This document shows, piece by piece, positions 35,857 through 45,539 of a stretch of DNA of 64,000 nt. Location of the stretch: the NCBI RefSeq assembly GCF_019285775.1, contig NZ_CP079105.1, positions 2,790,001 through 2,854,000 of the forward strand, given 5' to 3'. The translations under genes were made by a program, and so were the position numbers. The DNA comes from Skermania piniformis (lineage in GTDB: Bacteria; Actinomycetota; Actinomycetes; Mycobacteriales; Mycobacteriaceae). The notes under the pieces were generated by a model, which saw only the letters and a program-made list of their open reading frames with translations, was not told the DNA's origin and made no database searches. Numbering within the stretch: the stretch's first letter is position 1; each line of letters starts with the position of its first letter.

Positions 35857-36780
35857 TCAACCGGCCCAGGCCGTGACGATCCCGCGCGCGATCGAGATCG
35901 ATCCCGGCAGCAGCAACCGCACCCCGGCGGCGGTCTCGACCCCGTCGCCGCCGTTGGTCCAGTCCCCTGCCTGCAGCGCCGCACGCACCTCCGCCCGGCT
36001 GAACCAGTGCGCCTCGGCGATCTCGCCGTCGGCAAAGGTCAGCGCCGCGTCGGGATTGCCGTGCGCGGCGAATCCGAGCATCAGCGACCGCGGGAACGGC
36101 CATGGCTGCGAGCCGAGATATCGCACATCGGTGACCGCCAGGCCGACCTCTTCCCGGATCTCCCGCTCGACGCAGGTCTCCAGCGATTCCCCCGCTTCGA
36201 CGAACCCGGCCAAGATGGAGAACATCGTTGCGGGCCAACCCTGCTGTCGCGCCAGCAGCACCCGATCCCCGCCGTCGTGCACCAGACAGATCACCGCCGG
36301 ATCGGTTCGGGGGAACTCCTCGTGCCCACTGGCACTCATCCGGGACCAGCCCGCGCCGGTCGGTCTGGTCGCCGTGCCGTCCACCGAGCTGAACCGGGCG
36401 CGGTTGTGCCAGCCGAGCAGCGCGACCGCAGTGGTGATCATCCCGGCGCTGGTGTCGTCCAGTCGCCCACCGAGCATCCGCAGGTCGCCGAGTTCGGTGG
36501 CGGCGGACCCGTCGAGCTGCTTGTCGAACACCGCCCACACATGGCGGCCGCGGTCGACACCGAGGAACACCGCCTCCTCGGGTGGCTCCGCAGCGAGGTC
36601 GGTGGCCGGGTCCAGCACCAGCGCCGACCCGTCCACCCGGAACCGGCCCCCTTTCGCGATCCGCAACACGGCCGCAGTCGGCCAGCCGGTGTGCAACGCG
36701 GCGACGTCGCCGCGTAGCTGCTCGGCCCGGTCGAGGGTGGCTCGGGACAAGAGCGGGGTATCGGCGAGCACGAACGTCAT
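35857..36780 (-). CDS. nudC: NAD(+) diphosphatase NudC
   Basis: 307-residue Nudix hydrolase that splits NAD(H) to NMN(H) and AMP and may decap NAD-RNA. Nudix box GFVEAGESLETCVEREIREE, followed by the NudC-specific SQPWPFPRSLML. The CxxC zinc ribbon of the E. coli enzyme is not present: the region before the Nudix fold (GAGWSRMSASGHEEFPRTDP) has no cysteine. ATG 36780 is set by a -10 box 7 bases upstream, giving a leaderless mRNA; ATG 36786 is less likely. M. tuberculosis Rv3199c is the counterpart. Confidence 0.92.
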   Translation of the reverse strand: MTFVLADTPLLSRATLDRAEQLRGDVAALHTGWPTAAVLRIAKGGRFRVDGSALVLDPATDLAAEPPEEAVFLGVDRGRHVWAVFDKQLDGSAATELGDLRMLGGRLDDTSAGMITTAVALLGWHNRARFSSVDGTATRPTGAGWSRMSASGHEEFPRTDPAVICLVHDGGDRVLLARQQGWPATMFSILAGFVEAGESLETCVEREIREEVGLAVTDVRYLGSQPWPFPRSLMLGFAAHGNPDAALTFADGEIAEAHWFSRAEVRAALQAGDWTNGGDGVETAAGVRLLLPGSISIARGIVTAWAG

Positions 36781-36787
36781 GATCATC

Positions 36788-36793
36788 AGCTTA
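36788..36793 (-). promoter_or_regulatory. -10 element of nudC (leaderless)
   Basis: TAAGCT on the minus strand, 7 bases before ATG 36780. Confidence 0.55.
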
Positions 36794-36894
36794 GTGAGCC
36801 GCCCCCGCTCCGCCGCACCACTTTTCCGACGCCGCACCGGACATAAAGTGAAAAAGCTTGCGCGGGAACAGAAAAGGGGTGCGGCTCCGGGCGG

Positions 36895-37953
36895 TCAGTT
36901 GCCGACCCGACGGACGTACAGCAGCTTGTCCGCACTTTCCAGCGCATCGGCCTTCGGGTCGCCGACCCGCATCAGCTGCCCACCGCGAACCACACCCAGC
37001 ACGAGGTCGCTCAGGTGCCGGGGCGATCCACCGACCTCGTCGCGTTCCACGTCCCGCTCGGCGATCGCGAAGCCCGCCTCCGGCGTGAGCAGGTCCTCCA
37101 TGATCTCGACGACACTCGGCGTCGTCGTGGCGATCCCGAGCAACCGACCCGCGGTCTCGGAGGACACCACGACCGAGTCGGCACCGGACTGGCGGGCCAG
37201 GTGCGTGTTCTCTGCTTCCCGGATGGCGACGACGATCTTCGCCTTCGACGACAATTCCCGCGCGGTCAGTGTGACCAACACCGCGGTGTCGTCCCGGTTG
37301 GTAGCGACGATGATCGACGCCGCATGTTGCGCGCCGGCCAGGCGTAACACATCTTGCTTGGTCGCCGAGCCGTGCACGGTGACCAGGCCGGAATTCGCCG
37401 CCGTCTCCAGGATCCCCGTGTCGGTGTCCACGACCACGATATCGGCCGGCTGCACCCCGTCGCCGAGCAAGGCGTCGACCGCGCTCCGCCCCTTGGTCCC
37501 GTAGCCGACCACCACGGTGTGATTACGCACGGTCCGCCTCCATCGCTGAATCTTGAATGCCTGCCGGGAGCGTTCGGTGAGCACGGCGAGCGTGGTGCCG
37601 ACCAGGAGGATGAGGAACAGCACCCGCAGCGGCGTGATGACCAGGATGTTGACCAGCCGGGCCTCCGGCGTGACCGGGGTGATGTCGCCGTACCCGGTGG
37701 TGGACAGTGACACCGTGGCGTAATACATGCAGTCCAGCAAGGACAGCTCGCCGCCCTGCGCGTCCCGATAACCGGCGCGGTCGAGGTAGACGATGCCCGC
37801 CGCCAAGAACAGCAAACTGAGCGCAAACAAGACCCGCCAACTGATCGCCCGCCATGGGCTGGTCTGCAGTTCCGGAACCCGCACGATCCCGACCAGCGCG
37901 AAGTCCGGCAGGTCGGTCAGACGGTCGACTCTGCGACGGAACCTACCCGGCAC
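36895..37953 (-). CDS. Potassium channel with RCK/TrkA-N domain (Rv3200c type)
   Basis: 352 residues. Two membrane helices (~48-70 and ~95-120) bracket a pore loop with selectivity filter TVSLSTTGYGDITP. A Rossmann-type RCK domain follows (VVVGYGTKGRSAVDALL, ~137-260) with the acid at VVDTDT, and then a TrkA-C-like tail. This is the two-helix, ligand-gated K+ channel layout (MthK-like). GTG 37953 with GAGG seven bases upstream. Cation specificity is by the TTGYGD motif. Confidence 0.92.
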   Translation of the reverse strand: MPGRFRRRVDRLTDLPDFALVGIVRVPELQTSPWRAISWRVLFALSLLFLAAGIVYLDRAGYRDAQGGELSLLDCMYYATVSLSTTGYGDITPVTPEARLVNILVITPLRVLFLILLVGTTLAVLTERSRQAFKIQRWRRTVRNHTVVVGYGTKGRSAVDALLGDGVQPADIVVVDTDTGILETAANSGLVTVHGSATKQDVLRLAGAQHAASIIVATNRDDTAVLVTLTARELSSKAKIVVAIREAENTHLARQSGADSVVVSSETAGRLLGIATTTPSVVEIMEDLLTPEAGFAIAERDVERDEVGGSPRHLSDLVLGVVRGGQLMRVGDPKADALESADKLLYVRRVGN

Positions 37954-38016
37954 GGACTGACCTCGGCGGCAACCCGGCGTCCGGGCGATCACAACAGGCG
38001 GACATCGGCGCCGAGC

Positions 38017-41000
38017 CTAACTCAGGCCCCCGTCGTTGCGAGCCCGGAACTCGGCTGTGGCGATCAATTCGGCCAGTTCGGCCGGGCCGGGCAGTGGCGC
38101 CGGCGACACCGTGCGACCGGAACGAACATAGTGGAAGGCGGCACCGACACGATCGATCACCGCGTCCTCCCCCAGGCCGGTACGAGCCGCAATCAGCCGA
38201 GCCCACGCAACGCGATACACCCCCAGTTGCACGGCGACACCGGCCTCGGTGCCGGCCATCGGCTCCGCCCCGGTCTTCCAGTCGACCACCGTCCACCCCC
38301 CGTCGGGTTCGGCGAACACCGCGTCGATCCGACCGCGCACCAAGGTGCCGGCGATGGTCGTCTCGAACTGCACCTCGGTCTCGATCGGACTGCGGCGGGC
38401 CCAGACGGAGCGCTCGAACGCCGCTTGCAACCGGGTCAGCTCGGCGTCGGCCGGTACGTCGCCGGAACCGCCCAGATCGTCCAGATCGAGCAGCCGGGTT
38501 GCGCCGAACCGACGCTCCACCCACGCGTGAAAAGCGGTACCGCGACGGGCCAGCGGATCGGGCGGAAACGGCACCGGCCGACGCAGCCGGGACGCCAAGC
38601 GAGCCGGATCCAAGCTCAGCTCCACCAGCTGAGTCGCCGCCAGCTGTCCGGGCAGTTCGATGTCGGGAGTGATCTCGCGGCGCAGTTCCTGCTCGGCGAG
38701 CAGGAGGTCCACATCGGCAACCCAACCCTCCGGATCGGTCCGTCCCGGGTCCGGATCGTCCGCAGCGTCGTCGGTGGCCAGCGCCGCCCGGACCGTCGCC
38801 GCGCCCAGTTCGACGAACGCCCGGCGCGGACCGAGCGGGTCGGGTGGCCACACCGCGCTGACCGGCGCTTCGGCGAACGGATTGGCCGCGTCGTCGTCCG
38901 GCGGGTCCGCCCACTCGGCTACCGCACCGGGATCGACGGTGTCCCGCAGCTCGATCAGCAGCTCGGATGGGCCCTTGGGCTTGGTGCCGGTCTGCGCCCA
39001 GTGGTGTCCGCTGACGAAGAGCGCTCGCTCGGTTCGGGTCAATGCCACGTAGAACAAGCGGCGTTCCTCGGCGAGCTGGCGTCGACGCAGCGCCTCTTTG
39101 TGCCGGTCCAATGCCGCTTCCAACTGAGCTCGGTCGGTCACATCGGCCACGTCGAGCACCGGCACGCCGTCCTGGTCTGCCGAGAGTTCGTCGGCGCTTT
39201 CCCCCGCCGGTTGCGCCCGGTCCCCGCGCAATGCCGGTGGCAGCTCGTTCAGCACGGTGAGCCAGGTGGTCACCCGGGTGACCGGGAAGACTCCGGTGAC
39301 CACGTGGGGCACCGCCACCACCGCCCACTCCAGGCCCTTCGCCGCGTGCACGGTGAGCACCTGGACCCGGTCGGGCGCCACCGCGACTTCGCCGGGTTCC
39401 AGCCCGTTCTCCACCGACTCGGCGGCAGTGAGGAAGGCGAGCAGGCCGCCGAGGGTCGCGCCTGGGTCGGCCGCAAAGCCGGCGACCACGTCGGCGAAGG
39501 CATCCAGATGCTCGCGCCCGGCGCCGGGCATCCCGGCCCGGCGCCGGGCGCGCGCCTCCACGCCCACCCCGATCGTGCGCTCCACATCGGCAACCAGCTC
39601 GGTCAGGGGTTGACCGAGCCGCTCCCGCAGCCCGGCCAGCTCTCGGCTCAGCGCCTCGATCCGGGCATAGCCGTCGACCGAATAGCCTTGTGGTGGACCG
39701 GGGTCGGCCAACGCATCGGCCAGGCCGGCCCGATCGGCCTGCTCACCGGGCAGCACGCCCTCCAGGGCGCGAGCCAGGGTGGCCGGATCACTGATCACCG
39801 AGGAGGTTCCCGGCCGGGCGATCGACAACTCCCGAGCCCGCACCGACAGCCGAGACAGGTCGGTGATACCGATCTGCCAGCGCGCACCGGTGAGGATACG
39901 CAACGCGGCGCCGCCGGTATGCGGCTCGGCCAGCATCCGCAAAGTGGCGACGACGTCGGCCACCTCCGGCGTCGCGAGCAGTCCGCCCAGACCGACAATC
40001 TCGACGGACAAGCCGCGCGCTCGCAATGCTTCGGCGATCGGGACGGAGTCGGCGTTGCGCCGAACCAGCACGGCCGCGGTCGGTGGTGGATCGCCGGCCT
40101 GCGCCGCGCGCGCGTACTGCTCGGCGATCCGATCGGCAACCCAGTCCCGCTCGTCGGCCACCGTCCGGGTCAGCGCGATCGCCACCTCGCCGGCCGGTGC
40201 ACCGGGCCGAGGACGGAGCGGGGGCACCCGGACGCCACGCTCGCGCAGCGGCTCGACCACGGCGTTGGCCAGTGCCAATGCCTCCGGCGGATTGCGCCAA
40301 CTGGTCATCAGCGGCCGGATCGGCGCCGGCCGGCCACCGGCCGACGGAAAGTCGGCGGCGAACCTGGGCAGGTTCGCCGCCGACGCACCGCGCCAACCGT
40401 AGATCGACTGCATCGGATCACCCACCGCTGTGACCGACAGGTTGTACCAGCCCGGCCGGGGGTTCCGGAACTGGTCCTGCCCGCCCCCGAACAATGCCGA
40501 CAGCAGGACTCGCTGGGCGTGGCCGGTGTCTTGATACTCGTCCAACAGCACCGCACGGAAACGCTGTCGTTCGGCGACGCCGACCTCCGGATGCTCGACC
40601 GCGAGTCGCGCCGCGAACGACATCTGCGCACCGAAATCGAGCGCACCCCGGGCGTCGAGCACTTCACCGAGACGAGCGACCAACGGCAACAAGTCCACCC
40701 GGGCCCGCTGCACCTCCAGGCAATCGGTGAGCTTCTGAGTCGGTCCGGCGCGTCGGCCCGGCCCCGACGGCAACGTCTCGATCAGCTGCTCCAGCTCGGC
40801 ATGTGCCCCGCGGAGCTGGTCCGGCTCGACCAGGTGCTCGGCGAGCTGCCCGGCGAGTGCCAGCACCGCCTCGGTGATCGTCGCCGGCACCTTGTCGGTG
40901 TCCAGGTCGCCGTCCCAATCTCGCACCACCTCATGCGTCAACTGCCACAACTGGGTCTCGGTCAACACGCTCACGGTCGGTTCGACCGGCAGCAACAGCC

Positions 41001-41400
41001 CGTACTCGGTGAGCAGTCGCCCGGCGTACGCGTGGTAGGTGCCGACCTCGGGCTCGCTGTCGGCAAGTGCGGCGGCCAGCTCGCCGGCGGGATCGATCCG
41101 CCGCACCAGATCGGACCCGGCCAGCCGAGCCAGCCGGGTCCGGATCCGGGCGGTGAGCTGTTGGGCGGCCTTGCGGGTGAACGTCAGTCCGAGCACCTGG
41201 TCCGGAGCGACCAATCGATTCGCCACCAGCCATACCACTCGCGCAGCCATCGTCTCGGTCTTGCCGGAGCCGGCGCCGGCAACCACCAGGATCGGTCCGG
41301 GCGGTGCGGATATCACCATCTGCTGTTCCGGCGTAGGCGGCGGCAGGCCGAGCGCGGCGGCGATGTCGGTCGGCGTCGGACCGACGGCGGGCGCGGTCAT
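38017..41400 (-). CDS. adnB: AdnB, helicase-nuclease subunit
   Basis: 1127 residues, motor subunit of the mycobacterial AdnAB end-resection complex. N-terminal UvrD-like helicase: GAGSGKT at 42-48, [53 protein letters not shown]-terminal RecB-family nuclease with FHAWVERRFG and VVDWKTG (catalytic Asp/Lys). Walker A and B are intact, unlike AdnA, in line with AdnB being the active motor. The ATG overlaps the adnA stop (ATGA), so the subunits are coupled. Double-strand-break repair. Confidence 0.94.
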   Translation of the reverse strand: MTAPAVGPTPTDIAAALGLPPPTPEQQMVISAPPGPILVVAGAGSGKTETMAARVVWLVANRLVAPDQVLGLTFTRKAAQQLTARIRTRLARLAGSDLVRRIDPAGELAAALADSEPEVGTYHAYAGRLLTEYGLLLPVEPTVSVLTETQLWQLTHEVVRDWDGDLDTDKVPATITEAVLALAGQLAEHLVEPDQLRGAHAELEQLIETLPSGPGRRAGPTQKLTDCLEVQRARVDLLPLVARLGEVLDARGALDFGAQMSFAARLAVEHPEVGVAERQRFRAVLLDEYQDTGHAQRVLLSALFGGGQDQFRNPRPGWYNLSVTAVGDPMQSIYGWRGASAANLPRFAADFPSAGGRPAPIRPLMTSWRNPPEALALANAVVEPLRERGVRVPPLRPRPGAPAGEVAIALTRTVADERDWVADRIAEQYARAAQAGDPPPTAAVLVRRNADSVPIAEALRARGLSVEIVGLGGLLATPEVADVVATLRMLAEPHTGGAALRILTGARWQIGITDLSRLSVRARELSIARPGTSSVISDPATLARALEGVLPGEQADRAGLADALADPGPPQGYSVDGYARIEALSRELAGLRERLGQPLTELVADVERTIGVGVEARARRRAGMPGAGREHLDAFADVVAGFAADPGATLGGLLAFLTAAESVENGLEPGEVAVAPDRVQVLTVHAAKGLEWAVVAVPHVVTGVFPVTRVTTWLTVLNELPPALRGDRAQPAGESADELSADQDGVPVLDVADVTDRAQLEAALDRHKEALRRRQLAEERRLFYVALTRTERALFVSGHHWAQTGTKPKGPSELLIELRDTVDPGAVAEWADPPDDDAANPFAEAPVSAVWPPDPLGPRRAFVELGAATVRAALATDDAADDPDPGRTDPEGWVADVDLLLAEQELRREITPDIELPGQLAATQLVELSLDPARLASRLRRPVPFPPDPLARRGTAFHAWVERRFGATRLLDLDDLGGSGDVPADAELTRLQAAFERSVWARRSPIETEVQFETTIAGTLVRGRIDAVFAEPDGGWTVVDWKTGAEPMAGTEAGVAVQLGVYRVAWARLIAARTGLGEDAVIDRVGAAFHYVRSGRTVSPAPLPGPAELAELIATAEFRARNDGGLS

Positions 41401-44400
41401 CCGGACGCCACCGACCTGCCGGCGTCCTGGGCCGGGCAGCTGCCGGCCACCGGGCAGTGCCGGCATGTGTCGTTGCGGATCGCGAGATAGTCCGGCCCCC
41501 GCGTCGCTGCCGCGGCCCGGTGAATCGTGTCCCGCCAGCGGTCCAGCGCCTCGGCATCCAACGGCGCTTGAAACCGTTGCGTCGCACCGTCCTTGTTGTG
41601 GGATTTGGCAACGTAGACCAAGCGGCCGCCACCCGGTTCGCCCGGTCGCTCGCCGCTGATCCCGCCCTCGGCCGCCGCGACCTGATACGCCGCCAGCTGC
41701 GGATGGTCCTGGGCGAGCTGCTTGCTGATCGGGGTCTTGCCGGTCTTCACATCGACGATCACCAGCCGACCGTCCGGGTCTCGCTCCAGCCGGTCGATCC
41801 GACCCCGCAGCTGCACGTCCGACTCGTCCGGAGCGCGGGACGGCAATCGCACGTCCACTGCGACCTCGACTCCCGCTTGGGTCAGCTCGTGCCGGGACGT
41901 GCGTAGCCAGGCGACGAAGTTGTCCAGCATGGTCTCGGTGCGGCGCAGCTCCCGGCGGGCATACCAGCCCGAGCCCAGGTCGACGTCCTGCCAGGCCGCC
42001 GCAAGCGCTGCGCGCACCTGCTCGTCGGACATCCGGCCCGCGATGGCCTGGACCAGCGTGTGCACCACGTTGCCCTCCAACGCGTGGATGTTGGGACCGT
42101 CGTCGCCGCCATGCCGTTCCAGCGCCCAGCGCAGCGGGCAGGTGAGCAGCTGCTCTACCACGGACGGTGACAACGCGACCGGTTCGGCCCCGGCGATCCG
42201 CAGCGGCGCATCGGAACTGGGCGCGGACAAGCCGTACCACTCGTCCGGATCGGCGCCGCGCACGCCGGCCCGGGCCAGCCGCGCCAACTGGCGCGCCGCC
42301 CGAGACCGTCGTTCCGGCGGGCAGTCCGGATCGCACACCGCACTGCGCAACTCGGCGACCAGCGCCGGCAGCGCCAGCGTGCGCGGCGGGCCGGTGCGCA
42401 CCTCGGCGCTTTGGGCGTCGATCCCGACAAGCTCCTCGACGAACCGGGACGGCACCAGATCTCGATCACCCGTGGTGGATTCGACCGCCGTGAGCAGCAA
42501 TGAACGCCGCGCCCGGCTGCTCGCGACGAGCAACAGCCGACGTTCCTCGGCAACCAGCGTCGCGGTCACTCCTCGCCGTTCGGCGCTCGGTTCCATCCCG
42601 GCGGCGAGATCGACCAACTCGCCGGCACGCAGCAGGCTGCCGCGCGGGCCCAGTCCCGGCCAAAGTCCCTCCTGCAGCCCGGCCACCGCGACCACGTCCC
42701 ACTCTCGGCCGGCGGCGGCATGCGCGCTGACGATGCCGACCGAGTGCTCGGCGATGCGCCGAACCGCCGGCGCACCGAGCCGCTGTCGCTCGACGTGGGC
42801 GACGAAGCCCAGCACCCCGCCCGCGCCCGGCAACTGGTCGACGTACTCTGCGGCGACCTCGAAGAGTCCGATGATCGCGTCCAGATCGTGATCGGCCTGC
42901 ACGCCGAGGGGCCCACCGCGGGCCGACGCAGCCACCCACCGCCGCTCCAGCCGGGAGGCGCGCCACGCCACCCAGGCGACGTACTCGACTCCAGCGCCAT
43001 CGGCGACGGCTGCCCGGCCTGCATCCAATACGCGCAACACCCGCCGCACCGGCGCCGCCTCGACCTCGGTCAGCTCGGCCAGCATCAGCGCATCCGCCCC
43101 GGACAGCAACGAACACAGCACCTCGGTGGTGTCTCGCTCCCGGCCGCCCGCCGGCGCGGCGCGGCGCAACCCACGCCGCAGCCGCCGCATCATCACCGGG
43201 TCGGCCCGGCCCAGCGGCCCGGTGAGCAGGGTCGACGCATCGTCCGGAGCGATCTCGCCGGCCGCCGCGCGCAGTGCCGCGAGCAGCCAGGCCGCGCCGC
43301 TGCGGCGAGCCAGCGGCACCGTCGAGGTCACCGTCGTCACCGGCACCCCGGCCGCGGTCAGCGCCCGGCGGAGCGCAACCACCGACAACGGCACCGACCG
43401 GACCAGCACGGCCATCCGCGACCACGGAACGCCGCGTTCGAGGTGCGCCCGGCGCAGGTGGTCGGCCACCGCAGCGGCTTCCGCCGCGACACTCGGCAGG
43501 ACTCGAACTGCCACCTCTCCGGCCGGCCCGGTCGGCGTGGCACCGCGGTGCGGCGGCAAGCCGGGCAGCCTGCCGGCGATCCGGTTGACCAGCACACCGA
43601 TCTGCTCGCCGGCCCGATGGTTGCGCCGCAACAGCACTCGTCGCACCGGGGCCGGCTCCGCGTCCGACAACCCGGTCAGGAAGCCGGGATCCGCACCGCG
43701 GAAGGTGAACACGGCCTGGTCCGGATCGCCCGCGACGACGGTCGCGTCGGTGTGCGTGCCGATCATCCGGACCAGCCGCGCCGCCTGCGGATCCAGGTGG
43801 TGTGCGTCGTCGACGAGCACGTAGCGCAACCGATCCCGTTCCCGGGCGAGCAAGCCGTCGTCGGTCGCCAGCGCGGTCAAGGCGGCGCCGACCAGGTGGG
43901 CTGCGTCCAAGGCCGGTGCCGTCGCCTCCGGCGCTTCGACGCCGACCGACCAACGCAGCAGTTGGATCTGCTCGTAGCGGAGCCCGAACCGGCCCGCAGC
44001 GGTCCATTCCGGCCGGCCGTGCGCCCGGCCCAAGCGGACCAGATCCTCCGGGCCGATACCGCGCTCCTCGGCGCGCAGCAGCAGGTCGCGCAACTCGGTG
44101 ACGAATCCGTCCGTCGCCAGCGCCGGGCGCAGCCGCGCCGGCCAGTCCGCAGCACCGTCGTCGAGCTCACCGAGCAACAGTTCCCGCACCGTCGCGTCCT
44201 GATCGGCCCCGGTGAGCAGCCGTGGCGGCGGGTTCTGGTGCGCGGCGGCGTGCACTCGCAGCACCGCGAACGCGTAGGAGTGCAGGGTGCGCACCAGCGG
44301 CTCCCGGGTCGCACCGGGCACCCCGCCGACCGCCGCCAGCCCGGACGAGATGGCGTTCCGCAGGGCCGCAGCGGCCGGCTTGGTATGCGTTAGCACCAGC

Positions 44401-44636
44401 ACCGACTCGGGGTCGGCCCCGGCGGCAATCCGCGCGGTCGCGAAGTCGGTCAGCAATGCGGTCTTTCCGGTGCCCGGACCGCCCAGCACCTGCCACGGCC
44501 GCCAGCCCGGACCGACCGAGAACCGGCCGTCCAGAAGCGCCCGCGCGTCGTCGGCCCATTCCCGGCCGGCAACCGGCCCGACCGGACGGCGGATCAATCG
44601 GGGACTCGTCCCGGCTACTGCTGCATTGCGAGTCAC
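41397..44636 (-). CDS. adnA: AdnA, helicase-nuclease subunit with Fe-S motif
   Basis: 1079 residues from GTG 44636. Partner of AdnB. Walker A GGPGTGKT at 52-59 is kept, but motif II reads YVLVDDAHHL instead of DEYQ, consistent with a regulatory motor. C-terminal nuclease: LRGRIDRLE and VIVDVKTGK. Four Cys fit the AddB-type Fe-S site: LLTCPLRWAL and DTCRHCPVAGSC. Upstream frame to 44756 is antisense to the lipV-like gene and excluded. Divergent from that gene. Confidence 0.93.
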   Translation of the reverse strand: MTRNAAVAGTSPRLIRRPVGPVAGREWADDARALLDGRFSVGPGWRPWQVLGGPGTGKTALLTDFATARIAAGADPESVLVLTHTKPAAAALRNAISSGLAAVGGVPGATREPLVRTLHSYAFAVLRVHAAAHQNPPPRLLTGADQDATVRELLLGELDDGAADWPARLRPALATDGFVTELRDLLLRAEERGIGPEDLVRLGRAHGRPEWTAAGRFGLRYEQIQLLRWSVGVEAPEATAPALDAAHLVGAALTALATDDGLLARERDRLRYVLVDDAHHLDPQAARLVRMIGTHTDATVVAGDPDQAVFTFRGADPGFLTGLSDAEPAPVRRVLLRRNHRAGEQIGVLVNRIAGRLPGLPPHRGATPTGPAGEVAVRVLPSVAAEAAAVADHLRRAHLERGVPWSRMAVLVRSVPLSVVALRRALTAAGVPVTTVTSTVPLARRSGAAWLLAALRAAAGEIAPDDASTLLTGPLGRADPVMMRRLRRGLRRAAPAGGRERDTTEVLCSLLSGADALMLAELTEVEAAPVRRVLRVLDAGRAAVADGAGVEYVAWVAWRASRLERRWVAASARGGPLGVQADHDLDAIIGLFEVAAEYVDQLPGAGGVLGFVAHVERQRLGAPAVRRIAEHSVGIVSAHAAAGREWDVVAVAGLQEGLWPGLGPRGSLLRAGELVDLAAGMEPSAERRGVTATLVAEERRLLLVASSRARRSLLLTAVESTTGDRDLVPSRFVEELVGIDAQSAEVRTGPPRTLALPALVAELRSAVCDPDCPPERRSRAARQLARLARAGVRGADPDEWYGLSAPSSDAPLRIAGAEPVALSPSVVEQLLTCPLRWALERHGGDDGPNIHALEGNVVHTLVQAIAGRMSDEQVRAALAAAWQDVDLGSGWYARRELRRTETMLDNFVAWLRTSRHELTQAGVEVAVDVRLPSRAPDESDVQLRGRIDRLERDPDGRLVIVDVKTGKTPISKQLAQDHPQLAAYQVAAAEGGISGERPGEPGGGRLVYVAKSHNKDGATQRFQAPLDAEALDRWRDTIHRAAAATRGPDYLAIRNDTCRHCPVAGSCPAQDAGRSVASG

Positions 44637-44678
44637 CCTTGCATTGCAGCAGACGACACCGACATGCACACTCGGCGC

Positions 44679-45461
44679 ATGCTGCACGTGCACCGATTCG
44701 GCCCGCCGGACGGGCCGGCGGTGCTCATGCTGCACGGGCTGACCGGACACGGACACCGCTGGGCGACGCTGGCCCGGGAATATCTACCCGACCTGCGGAT
44801 TCTCGCTCCGGATCTCCCCGGTCACGGCCGATCCGACTGGTCGCCGCCGTGGACCCTCGACGACGTCGCCGCCACCGTGGCCGACACCGTGACCGCCGAG
44901 ACGTCCCGTCCGGTCGTCGTGGTCGGACACTCCTTCGGCGGTGCGGTCGGGCTGTATCTGGCCGCGCACCGACCCGCGCTGGTTCGTGCGCTGCTGCTGC
45001 TCGACCCGGCGATCGGCCTGACGCCGGCGCGGGCCTTACGCGCCGCAACCGATGCGGTCACCTTCCCGGACTACGCCGACGTCGCCGAGGCCAGAGCCCA
45101 GAAGCTGGTCGAGGCGTGGGGTGAGCTGCCGCCGGAGCTGCTCGACGCGGAGCTGACCGAGCATCTGGTGTCCACCCGCGGCGGCCGCGTGGGCTGGCGG
45201 ATCTGCCCGCCGGCCATCGGTGCGTTCTACGGCGAGCTCGCTCGCCCCGCCCGGTTGCCGGTCGCCGGCACCCCCACCGTGCTGGTGCGTGCGGCAAAAG
45301 TGCGGCCACCGTTCGCCGACGACGCGGTCGTAACGCAGCTCGCCGACCACCTCGACACGTGGTTCCGATTCGTCGAATACGACTGCGATCACATGGTCTC
45401 GTTCGCGCGCCCCGCCGACGTAGCCGGGCTCGTGCGCGAGCTGCTCGACCGATCCCGGTAG
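44679..45461 (+). CDS. Alpha/beta hydrolase, LipV-like
   Basis: 260-residue soluble hydrolase. Oxyanion MLHGLTGHGHRW, nucleophile elbow VVGHSFGGAVG (Ser), the acid probably in the VRAAKVRPPFADDA region, and His in YDCDHMVSFA. It lies beside adnA as LipV (Rv3203) does in M. tuberculosis; substrate not visible. ATG 44679 is preferred as the protein then starts MLHVHRFGPPDG; ATG 44664 is in frame. Neither has a ribosome site. Confidence 0.85.
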   Translation: MLHVHRFGPPDGPAVLMLHGLTGHGHRWATLAREYLPDLRILAPDLPGHGRSDWSPPWTLDDVAATVADTVTAETSRPVVVVGHSFGGAVGLYLAAHRPALVRALLLLDPAIGLTPARALRAATDAVTFPDYADVAEARAQKLVEAWGELPPELLDAELTEHLVSTRGGRVGWRICPPAIGAFYGELARPARLPVAGTPTVLVRAAKVRPPFADDAVVTQLADHLDTWFRFVEYDCDHMVSFARPADVAGLVRELLDRSR

Positions 45462-45539
45462 TCCCCAGCAGCGGGAATGCTCGCGCCGGCATCGACGTTG
45501 AGCAACCTAATTGATATTTCAACAAGCTGGGAGCGTGCG

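Noticed and set aside
38131..41490. 1119-codon plus-strand frame opposite adnB
   Set aside because: Antisense shadow; composition and lack of domains exclude it.
41401..42336. N-terminal extension of adnB into adnA
   Set aside because: The frame is open but is out of frame within adnA; ATG 41400 with ATGA overlap and the helicase start fit better.
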